Of a stretch of DNA of 40,763 nt, positions 35,369-40,763 are shown piece by piece; position 1 is the stretch's first letter; each line of letters starts with the position of its first letter. Both the position numbers and the translations under genes were made by a program. This DNA comes from Bacteroides sp. 43_108. Its GTDB lineage: Bacteria > Bacteroidota > Bacteroidia > Bacteroidales > Bacteroidaceae. The notes under the pieces are model-generated. The model saw nothing but the letters and a program-made list of their open reading frames with translations, was not told the origin of the DNA and searched no databases. The stretch is taken from contig MNQS01000019.1 in the NCBI GenBank assembly GCA_001915545.1, forward strand, positions 1 to 40,763, written 5' to 3'.

Positions 35369-37348
35369 ATGAACGCAAGATATATATTCGCATCACTTCT
35401 TTCTGTGCTTGGAATGACCCTCCAGGCACAGAAAATAGAGATTGCAGGCATACAGCCGTCACCCGACGGCGGACTCGACGGACGTATGATCATAGCCAAG
35501 GCCGATGGTGGTTCAAAGCAGATAAAGGCGCTCGACCTCGTGTGCTTCAGGCTTCGTAACGGACAAAGCACGAAGTTCACCACCGGCATCACGCCGATGC
35601 CCGATGGCTACTACCTGATTCAGATACCTGCGCTCGACCGCAGCTTCGAAGTGCCGTATATCGACACCGACGACCGCTATGCCTACCGTGTGGGCCTCAC
35701 CACCGACGACAATGTCAGAATCGTCACCGAGATGATTGAAGACAACGGCCTCGAACGCTTCTACTGGATAGGCTCCGACGTGAAGTGGACATCGCACACC
35801 CAGGGCGAGATAGGACCTAAAATCGACGTTTCCCTTGGCAACGAAGCCAGTTTTCCCGTCGACGGCATTTATTTCTTCAAGAGCTTCAGCGTACACGGCA
35901 AGGGCAGTTTCACCTTCGACTTTCCTGCCGACAACCCATATTCGCGTTTCTTTACATACTACGGCATACAGGACAACAAGTCGGGAGGCGATGTGCGCTT
36001 CTCTTTCATAGTCAACGGCGAAACGCTCGAGACGCACGACATGTATTCGAAGTCAAATCCCTCCAAGCCGACCGGCTACGACGGCATCTATCTGCGCAAG
36101 TTCGAAACTCCCATAAACGGTAAGACCAAGATTGTGCTCGACGGCGATGTCATCGACGATGCCGCCTACGACCACATGAACTTCCCCATGGGACGTGTCT
36201 ATCTGAAGCCCGACACGCGCAAGTCGCAGAAAGCCGGATGGCCGTCCGTCGACATCCTCGCCTCCGACAAGCCCTTCGCACAGACAATCGACGCCGCATT
36301 CCCTTCAGGCGGAACCGCCTACTACGAAATGGTTTCCGGAAGCGAATACGCCACCATCTCAGGAGCCGTCCTCAACGTCCACACCATCCCCGAGGACAAG
36401 GACGCATACATCGAAGTCAGGGCATACCAGTTCGGAACCGACGAGTATCTGCCCGCACCCCCGTCAACGTGTCGTTTCTACATACGCAACAACAAGACCG
36501 TTGCACGCGGCGAGAAACTCGAGCTCAACGGCGGCGACGTAGTCGACCAGCTCACCGTCTATGCCGACCCCGAGTCGCGCGGACAGGTAGTCGTTTCCGA
36601 CGGCTACGCACAGGTAAAGAAGCTCATTCTCAAGTACACCTTCCGCCCCGGAGAATGGAACTTCATCACCTTCCCTGCAAACATGAATCTCGACCGCGTC
36701 AGCAACCTCAACGAACTCGGCTACAAGTTCAACGACAACAAGAAGGCATACTTCATCTGCGAGTACAACACGCGCCAGCGTGCCGAGAACCCCGAGAAGA
36801 CGGCATGGACACAGCTCGCATCGCCCGACGTCGTCCGCAACAAGGGCTACATCATGGGCGTGTCGCGCTCGGCCGACAATCCCGACAACACGCCTGTCGA
36901 AGTAACCTTCACGTTCGAGAACACCACGCTCGGAGTCGATGCCTCCGGCGACGGCTCGATGAACGTCGAGCTCGACATGATGCAGGTTAAGCCCGGAACC
37001 ACGGTTCCCGTCTACATCCAGCCCGACAGCATCAAGGGAGCACCCCTCAAGGTCATGGTGACATTCTCGCCCAAGGACCTCTCCCAGCTTCCGGTCAACT
37101 ACGCCGCGGCGCTCGACGAGGCGCGCATCACCTTCATCCCCGACCGCTCCGGCATACGCCTGACGCTCCCTACGCAGGACCCTGCCAAAGTCGTAATCTT
37201 CGACCGCAAGGACCGCATCGTCAAGGCCGTCAGCTACACGGCTCCGTACGTCATCGACATACGCACGCTCAAGCCCGGCGAATACCGCGCCTACATACAG
37301 TACAGCAACGCCTCGGCCGTGAAGCCGTTCACCGTCGAAAAGAAGTAG
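35369..37348 (+). CDS. Secreted NPCBM-like protein with T9SS-type tail
   Basis: The ATG directly follows the previous TAA, so the two genes are co-translated. The 659-aa product has a signal peptide (cut near LQA-Q). A domain at about 160-290 (YFFKSFSVHGKGSFTFDF ... MGRVYLK) resembles NPCBM carbohydrate-binding modules. Beta-rich segments follow. The final 70 residues (VVIFDRKDRIVK, LKPGEYRAYIQ) look like a divergent T9SS sorting domain. A partner of the giant LamG protein at the surface is plausible. Codon use is strongly biased to G/C endings. It stops at TAG; two hairpins follow. I cannot assign a function. Confidence 0.8.
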   Translation: MNARYIFASLLSVLGMTLQAQKIEIAGIQPSPDGGLDGRMIIAKADGGSKQIKALDLVCFRLRNGQSTKFTTGITPMPDGYYLIQIPALDRSFEVPYIDTDDRYAYRVGLTTDDNVRIVTEMIEDNGLERFYWIGSDVKWTSHTQGEIGPKIDVSLGNEASFPVDGIYFFKSFSVHGKGSFTFDFPADNPYSRFFTYYGIQDNKSGGDVRFSFIVNGETLETHDMYSKSNPSKPTGYDGIYLRKFETPINGKTKIVLDGDVIDDAAYDHMNFPMGRVYLKPDTRKSQKAGWPSVDILASDKPFAQTIDAAFPSGGTAYYEMVSGSEYATISGAVLNVHTIPEDKDAYIEVRAYQFGTDEYLPAPPSTCRFYIRNNKTVARGEKLELNGGDVVDQLTVYADPESRGQVVVSDGYAQVKKLILKYTFRPGEWNFITFPANMNLDRVSNLNELGYKFNDNKKAYFICEYNTRQRAENPEKTAWTQLASPDVVRNKGYIMGVSRSADNPDNTPVEVTFTFENTTLGVDASGDGSMNVELDMMQVKPGTTVPVYIQPDSIKGAPLKVMVTFSPKDLSQLPVNYAAALDEARITFIPDRSGIRLTLPTQDPAKVVIFDRKDRIVKAVSYTAPYVIDIRTLKPGEYRAYIQYSNASAVKPFTVEKK

Positions 37349-37371
37349 GACACGGGGAGAATATACTCCAA

Positions 37372-37395
37372 CCTTTCGGCCGTCGAGCCGAAAGG
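37372..37395. terminator. Small hairpin after the NPCBM-like gene
   Basis: cctttcggc (37372-37380) pairs with gccgaaagg (37387-37395) around 6 nt. There is no T-run, so it may only protect the 3' end ahead of the true terminator. Confidence 0.5.
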
Positions 37396-37409
37396 ACACA
37401 GACATAAAG

Positions 37410-37468
37410 AATAAGAAAGCAGGTGCACGAGGACAACAATCTATACCTCGGCAACCTGCTTTCTTATT
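37410..37468 (+). terminator. Strong intrinsic terminator of the giant-protein operon
   Basis: aataagaaagcaggt (37410-37424) pairs exactly with 37454-37468. An inner cgagg/cctcg stem extends it, and TTTTC follows. Confidence 0.88.
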
Positions 37469-37534
37469 TTTTCTGTTCTCTCCGTCTTTCCCTCTTTTCC
37501 AGATTTCCCCGATTGGGGGGGACCGCGGAGATAC

Positions 37535-37600
37535 AAATCGATTTTGTTACAATGTTACAATGTTACAATGTTACAATGTTACAATGTTACAATGTTACAT
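37535..37600 (+). repeat. Octamer array 1 (GTTACAAT, six copies plus a partial)
   Basis: After the lead-in aaatcgatttt (37535-37545), GTTACAAT is repeated exactly six times (37546-37593), and a seventh, shortened unit reads gttacat. It lies just downstream of the HU-like gene stop and points toward it. The same lead-in and unit recur at 38856, 39065 and 39471. Confidence 0.9.
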
Positions 37601-37628
37601 TTTTTTCAACCCGTGCACTGCTATGCCG

Positions 37629-38081
37629 TTACGGCAACGGCTCTTCCTGCTCCAGCGGAGTCACCTCGCCCGAACCGCTGATGGCGTAGCCTCCGATGAT
37701 GCATGCTCCCGGCTTGAAGCGTTCGAGAGGCATCGTGCGGAGCACGGCTCTGAGCTCGTTCGACGGAGCAAACAATATCTTCACACGCTTGATCATCTCC
37801 ACAGTGGCCTCGTCGGCAGTGTCCGAACCCCTCACGCAGAGCGATGCCCTGATGGTGCCCAGACGTCCGAGCGATACGGGATGCCCGTTCTCGATGTACT
37901 GCGACGCAATCTTGGTGAGGGCCGAGAGAATGCCCACCACGTCGCCCTTCGTGAGCGACGAGGCGTAGGCGATGTCCGTCGCCAGCTGTTCGGTGGTGTA
38001 TCGGCCTGAATATACAGGTATGGCTACGACCATCTCCTTGTCGGCACAGGCTACTCTGATTTTCTTCGTCTTGTAAAACAT
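37629..38081 (-). CDS. HU-like (HU_rel) DNA-binding protein 1
   Basis: This 150-aa DNABII-type protein has the layout of the Bacteroidales HU_rel (viral histone-like) group: a short basic start (MFYKTKKIRVACADK), YTTEQLATDIAYASSLTKGDVVGILSAL as the helical dimerisation part, then VSLGRLGTIRASL and a beta-arm region, with an extra C-terminal tail. A strong Shine-Dalgarno sequence, AGGGAGG, lies 9 nt before the ATG, unusual for this phylum. It shares a strand and probably a transcript with a 23-residue ORF and a second HU-like gene. The pair is bracketed by inverted octamer arrays. Confidence 0.88.
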   Translation of the reverse strand: MFYKTKKIRVACADKEMVVAIPVYSGRYTTEQLATDIAYASSLTKGDVVGILSALTKIASQYIENGHPVSLGRLGTIRASLCVRGSDTADEATVEMIKRVKILFAPSNELRAVLRTMPLERFKPGACIIGGYAISGSGEVTPLEQEEPLP

Positions 38082-38102
38082 AATTTTCTTCCTCCCTGCT
38101 GT

Positions 38103-38174
38103 TTACTTCTTGCGCGGAAAGATAATCATTATCACGTCGATTATCTTCCACAGAAATTCAATGATTTTCTTCAT
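38103..38174 (-). CDS. 23-residue hydrophobic/basic small protein
   Basis: The frame begins MKKIIEFLWKIIDVIMIIF and ends in PRKK before TAA. It would form one hydrophobic, amphipathic helix with basic ends, like small membrane proteins or the tiny ORFs often seen beside Bacteroidales HU genes (from memory). It lies between the two HU-like genes on the same strand, 21 bp before the HU1 start. Its ATG overlaps an in-frame TGA that would end a read-through product of the upstream HU2 frame. Function is unknown. Confidence 0.6.
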   Translation of the reverse strand: MKKIIEFLWKIIDVIMIIFPRKK

Positions 38175-38233
38175 ACTTCACACACACTCTCTTTTTTTTT
38201 CGTTTTACGATTATCTGTCAGCATACATTCGTC

Positions 38234-38665
38234 CTACACGCCCTCTTCGGCTACGACGTTCTCCGCATCGCCGTTCGAGAAGTTCGTGATTTCGGTGTAT
38301 GCAAACGGCATGGCCTTCTTCACGTCCTTCAGCTCGCCTCGCGGAGTGAACTGATAGCGCAGGTACTTCAGGTTGTTCCTTATGTCGTACTTGCCTCCAT
38401 CCACGTTCTGCGCCCTGGCACGCAGGATGATGCGCAGGATGCCCAGCTCGCCGAGGTCGCAGATGGCACCGTTGGCCAGACGTTCGGACATCAGCTCACC
38501 CATGCAGTGAAGGGCGCTGAGCACGTCGGACTTGGTGAGCGACGTGGCGTTTGCTATGTCGCCCGCCAACTGCTCCACTGTCACCTTCGGAAACGTGACC
38601 GGACGCAGGATGAACAGCTCCCTGTCGGCTGCCGCACATCTCACTTTCACTTTCTTTAGCTTCAT
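38234..38665 (-). CDS. HU-like (HU_rel) DNA-binding protein 2
   Basis: I start at 38665 (143 aa, MKLKKVKVRCAAADREL) because AGGAGG stands 4 nt upstream and the N-terminus matches its neighbour; the frame runs further upstream. VTVEQLAGDIANATSLTKSDVLSALHCMGE and ICDLGELGILRIIL align with the HU1 helices and first strand, so the two are diverged tandem paralogues. The C-terminal part (YTEITNFSNGDAENVVAEEGV) is acidic. The stop is TAG. It is probably the first gene of the HU operon, with its promoter somewhere in 38690-38850. Confidence 0.85.
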   Translation of the reverse strand: MKLKKVKVRCAAADRELFILRPVTFPKVTVEQLAGDIANATSLTKSDVLSALHCMGELMSERLANGAICDLGELGILRIILRARAQNVDGGKYDIRNNLKYLRYQFTPRGELKDVKKAMPFAYTEITNFSNGDAENVVAEEGV

Positions 38666-38855
38666 GAATCCTCCTTTCTTTTCAATCAAAAGTTCAACAA
38701 TCCTTTTACCGGTAAAGCATGCGCAATTTAGCCTTTTGACACAGCGCGGCAAACTTTTTACGAAGCGTTTTCCGAACCCTTTGCATAAATTTGCATACAC
38801 CCCCGAATACCCCTCCTGTACCATGAAAAATTGTAAAAACCGCTATCCTGCGATT

Positions 38856-38900
38856 TTGTAACATTGTAACATTGTAACATTGTAACAAAATCGATTCGGA
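38856..38900 (-). repeat. Octamer array 2, inverted
   Basis: Four copies of TTGTAACA (38856-38887), the complement of the array-1 unit, are followed by aaatcgattcgga. The array is also enclosed by cgattttgt (38851-38859) and acaaaatcg (38885-38893), an inverted pair. It faces array 1 across the HU operon. Confidence 0.9.
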
Positions 38901-38934
38901 TCTCAAAAGAAAAAACGAAATAAAAAGAAAAAAG

Positions 38935-38988
38935 ATATATTATAATATTATATATATTATATTTATTATATATAATATTATAATATAT
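38935..38988. repeat. All-AT 22-bp perfect palindrome
   Basis: Positions 38935-38956 are perfectly inverted at 38967-38988 around a 10-nt A/T loop; all 54 bases are A or T. It lies midway between octamer arrays 2 and 3 in gene-free DNA (38666-39723). It would extrude or melt easily. Confidence 0.85.
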
Positions 38989-39064
38989 ACTTTATGTTAA
39001 AAAACCGCTGTATTAACACATTTTAGCACGCATTCGAGCAAAAAAATTTTTTGTCCGTGAGATA

Positions 39065-39099
39065 GAAATCGATTTTGTTACAATGTTACAATGTTACAT
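39065..39099 (+). repeat. Octamer array 3
   Basis: The lead-in gaaatcgatttt is followed by GTTACAAT twice and the shortened unit gttacat. Lead-in and end match array 1, so arrays 1 and 3 are the same element with different copy numbers. Confidence 0.88.
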
Positions 39100-39222
39100 T
39101 TTTGAACGTGCACGTATTCAGAGGCTTACGGTTTCAGATGTTGCATCCCGGAGAAAATCTGCACAGAACGTGCATGCTCGGAATGGTTGACGTTTGCGCT
39201 CTTTTCTTGTGTTGTGTTAAAA

Positions 39223-39390
39223 ATGGACTTGAAAGAGTTGATAAATGCTGTATATTACTGCTTTTTTACAATAAATTCAGATGTAAACGAAGATGTACGC
39301 GATGTCATTCTTGAGGTCGTGCACATGAAAGATTGTGCTTATCTCACAAAAAGTATACACTCAGTATGCACTTTTTGGGGTTTTGTCTGA
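39223..39390 (+). CDS. Doubtful 55-residue ORF between octamer arrays 3 and 4
   Basis: The frame MDLKELINAVYYCFFTINSD... ends at TGA 39388. It has some protein-like composition (DVNEDVRDVILEVV) but no recognisable family, no clear ribosome site and no good promoter. It may be a remnant or chance. I list it because it is the only candidate gene enclosed by the inverted arrays 3 and 4. Confidence 0.25.
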   Translation: MDLKELINAVYYCFFTINSDVNEDVRDVILEVVHMKDCAYLTKSIHSVCTFWGFV

Positions 39391-39470
39391 TAGTATGCAA
39401 AAAAGATGATGTTAAGATTTTTGGCGATAAATGTTCATGATGCTGAATGCATATCCGCTTCAGGCGGAAA

Positions 39471-39494
39471 ATGTAACATTGTAACATTGTAACA
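39471..39494 (-). repeat. Octamer array 4, inverted
   Basis: atgtaacattgtaacattgt and the next four bases are the complement of two units plus the shortened end unit. The aaatcgatttt lead-in is missing. It faces array 3 across about 370 bp. Confidence 0.85.
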
Positions 39495-39627
39495 TTTATT
39501 TTTTCTGCTTTTTTGTGTGGTGATGGAGCAGAGGAGCGGGGGATTCTGATGAACTGTTTGGAGGTAGTGTGCCCTATATGGCTTTCATGTTGGAAATGAC
39601 TTCGGCATGACTTTTTTATGAATGTTG

Positions 39628-39658
39628 TTTGTAAAATTAAATATATCTATTATTTTTG
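39628..39658 (+). promoter_or_regulatory. Promoter of the AbiF-linked RNA and gene
   Basis: TTTG (39628-39631), a 19-bp spacer and TATTTTTG (39651-39658) fit the Bacteroides consensus. The predicted start, near 39665, is just before the structured RNA. Confidence 0.8.
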
Positions 39659-39664
39659 CATCAA

Positions 39665-39718
39665 CAAATCCCGCCCGCTTCCCGTAAGATTAGCGTACCC
39701 AGCGGGACATTTTTTTTA
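39665..39718 (+). ncRNA. Short structured RNA ending in a terminator, upstream of AbiF
   Basis: The predicted transcript of about 54 nt folds as TCCCGC (39669-39674) with GCGGGA (39702-39707), enclosing an inner stem CGCT (39676-39679)/AGCG (39692-39695), and ends in T8 (39711-39717 and flank). This gives a terminator directly before the abi ATG at 39724. A conserved abiF RNA motif next to Abi_2 genes has been described (from memory); I could not compare this copy with it. It may be the antitoxin or control RNA of the Abi protein. Confidence 0.6.
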
Positions 39719-39723
39719 TTTAT

Positions 39724-40623
39724 ATGGGGGAAAGATATACGCATCAAGCCATAACCGCAAAACAGCAAATTGACATTCTGAAAGAAAGAGGTTTGCTCAT
39801 TGATGATGTTGAGCAAGCTATTGAGGTTCTTGACACCGTCAGTTATTTCCGTCTTGCAGGCTATTGGCGACATTTTGAAACTGACCGTTTTACTCATCAA
39901 TTCAAGAAAAGCAGTAGTTTTGCGGATGTTATAGACCTTTATTTTTTTGACAAACAACTTAGGGCTTTATTGTTTACCGCCATCCAAACGATTGAAGTTT
40001 CTGTTCGTACAAAAATAATCAAGCACTTTGCTGTCGATTTTGGAGCATTCTGGTTTATGGATGAAAGCTATGCAAGCAATGAAGAGCATTTCGTGGCTAA
40101 TTTGGCTGTTGTCCGTAAGGAGGTTTTACGTTCGCACGATGATTTTATTACCGAGCATTTTCGTAAATATAGCGAGCCTGATCTGCCTCCTGTATGGAAA
40201 ACATTGGAAGTTATCTCAATGGGGACACTTTCAAAACTCTATTCAAATTTTTCGGTATCTGCTGCAAAACACGCTGTGGCGCGAGAATTCGGTTTGAATC
40301 ATCATAAATTTTTGAGAAGCTGGTTGGAATGCCTTGCCGTGCTTCGTAATTGTTGTGCCCATCACTCAAGACTGTCAAACCGGTTTTTTCCTATTAAGCC
40401 GATGATGCCTGAGCGCATGCCAGGTAGATGGATTGTAGATTTCTCGTTTCGTAAACAAACTCTTTATCCGCAACTTTGCTATGTGGCATATTGGCTTAAC
40501 TCCATTACAGCCGACAACACTTTCGTTGCTGATTTCAAGCGACTTTTGGAAGAACACCCATCGGTATCCCCGCTTTTACTAGGTTTTCCTCGTGATTGGA
40601 AACAAGAGCCTTTGTGGAGATAA
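39724..40623 (+). CDS. Abi_2/AbiF-type abortive infection HEPN protein
   Basis: The 299-aa protein matches the Abi_2 (AbiD/AbiF) family: N-terminal KQQIDILKERGL and VSYFRLAGYWRHF, then FFDKQLRALLFTAIQTIEVSVRTKIIKHF. Two HEPN-type RNase motifs are visible: R95-x5-H101 (RTKIIKH) and R208-x4-H213 (RNCCAH, followed by HSRLSNR). Such proteins are thought to cleave RNA upon phage infection; AbiF has recently been proposed as a relative of Cas13 (from memory). The gene lies 6 bp after the T-run of a structured RNA, so its mRNA needs read-through or another promoter. It ends in TAA with hairpins after it. Confidence 0.88.
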   Translation: MGERYTHQAITAKQQIDILKERGLLIDDVEQAIEVLDTVSYFRLAGYWRHFETDRFTHQFKKSSSFADVIDLYFFDKQLRALLFTAIQTIEVSVRTKIIKHFAVDFGAFWFMDESYASNEEHFVANLAVVRKEVLRSHDDFITEHFRKYSEPDLPPVWKTLEVISMGTLSKLYSNFSVSAAKHAVAREFGLNHHKFLRSWLECLAVLRNCCAHHSRLSNRFFPIKPMMPERMPGRWIVDFSFRKQTLYPQLCYVAYWLNSITADNTFVADFKRLLEEHPSVSPLLLGFPRDWKQEPLWR

Positions 40624-40666
40624 GGCATGACATAAGTTGATACTCTCCGTGAGTTGGAAAAATGTA

Positions 40667-40697
40667 TTTTAGGGATATTCAGTAAATGTCCCTAAAA
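40667..40697. terminator. Hairpin after the abi gene
   Basis: ttttaggga (40667-40675) pairs with tccctaaaa (40689-40697) around 13 nt. It ends in A/T bases, 44 bp after the stop; there is no long T-run. Confidence 0.55.
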
Positions 40698-40705
40698 AGT
40701 AATAT

Positions 40706-40744
40706 GGCATATAAAGTCGATAGAGTATAATCACTTTATGTGCC
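40706..40744. repeat. Inverted repeat at the right edge
   Basis: ggcatataaag (40706-40716) pairs with ctttatgtgcc (40734-40744) with one G-U pair and a 17-nt loop. It is followed by attattatt. It could be a second terminator. Confidence 0.55.
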
Positions 40745-40763
40745 ATTATTATTGCCCATTTTC

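Noticed and set aside
37546..37600. CRISPR array
   Set aside because: The 8-bp units are directly adjacent without spacers, and no cas gene is present.
7957..38236. Genome-wide reassignment of TAG to a sense codon
   Set aside because: TAG also ends cbiB, HU2, the 659-aa protein gene, the 56-aa ORF and the MFS continuation, and TAA and TGA are both in normal use. Read-through at single sites remains possible; full reassignment is not supported.

Overview
The window is chromosomal DNA of a Bacteroidota bacterium, most likely order Bacteroidales. The evidence is: several starts preceded by the Bacteroides-type promoter element TAnnTTTG; a TonB-dependent receptor; SusB-like GH97 and GH29 glycosidases; signal peptides cut before Gln; a very large secreted protein with a type IX secretion (T9SS) sorting tail; HU_rel-type proteins; and a DAHP synthase/chorismate mutase fusion. 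T9SS cargo makes a Prevotellaceae/Porphyromonadaceae-like host more likely than Bacteroides proper, but I cannot name a species.

Layout. 1-2308 (+): a FecE-like ABC ATPase and a secreted CbiK-like protein, both lacking catalytic residues. 2799-6745: divergent GH97 alpha-galactosidase (-) and GH29 alpha-fucosidase (+). 6843-7727 (-): rmlA. 7957-18131 (-): ten closely packed genes, pheA, aminotransferase, DAHP synthase/chorismate mutase, tyrA, cobU, cobT, cobS, cobQ, cobD, cbiB. A Phe/Tyr-rich leader peptide and attenuator, too short for ordinary gene calling, precede them. 18524-23017 (-): marR, tolC, hlyD and emrB-like genes, an efflux operon with an operator-like palindrome on its promoter; the last gene has an in-frame amber codon. 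23416-25185 (+): a lipoprotein GH29 fucosidase. 25329-27590 (-): a TonB receptor behind a 56-residue small protein. 28463-35368 (+): a giant Asp-box/LamG/T9SS protein split by an in-frame amber codon. 35369-37348 (+): a second secreted protein. 37535-39494: two HU-like genes and a 23-residue ORF, set among inverted arrays of an 8-bp repeat and an all-AT palindrome. 39628-40623 (+): an Abi_2/AbiF-type HEPN protein behind a short structured RNA ending in a terminator.

How the genes work together. The pheA-cbiB block makes phenylalanine and tyrosine from erythrose-4-phosphate/PEP and chorismate, and continues without a clear break into late cobalamin synthesis (corrin amidation, aminopropanol arm, nucleotide loop). 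The attenuator could therefore tie cobamide assembly to aromatic amino acid supply. The glycosidases suit removal of alpha-galactose and alpha-fucose from host or plant glycans. The right end (HU-like genes with strong Shine-Dalgarno sites, repeat arrays, AbiF) looks like an accessory or defence region.

The signals I consider most worth checking are the octamer-array cassettes, the aromatic attenuator controlling a mixed operon, the AbiF/RNA pair, the paired loss of catalytic residues in the ABC/CbiK genes, and the two amber-interrupted but otherwise open genes.
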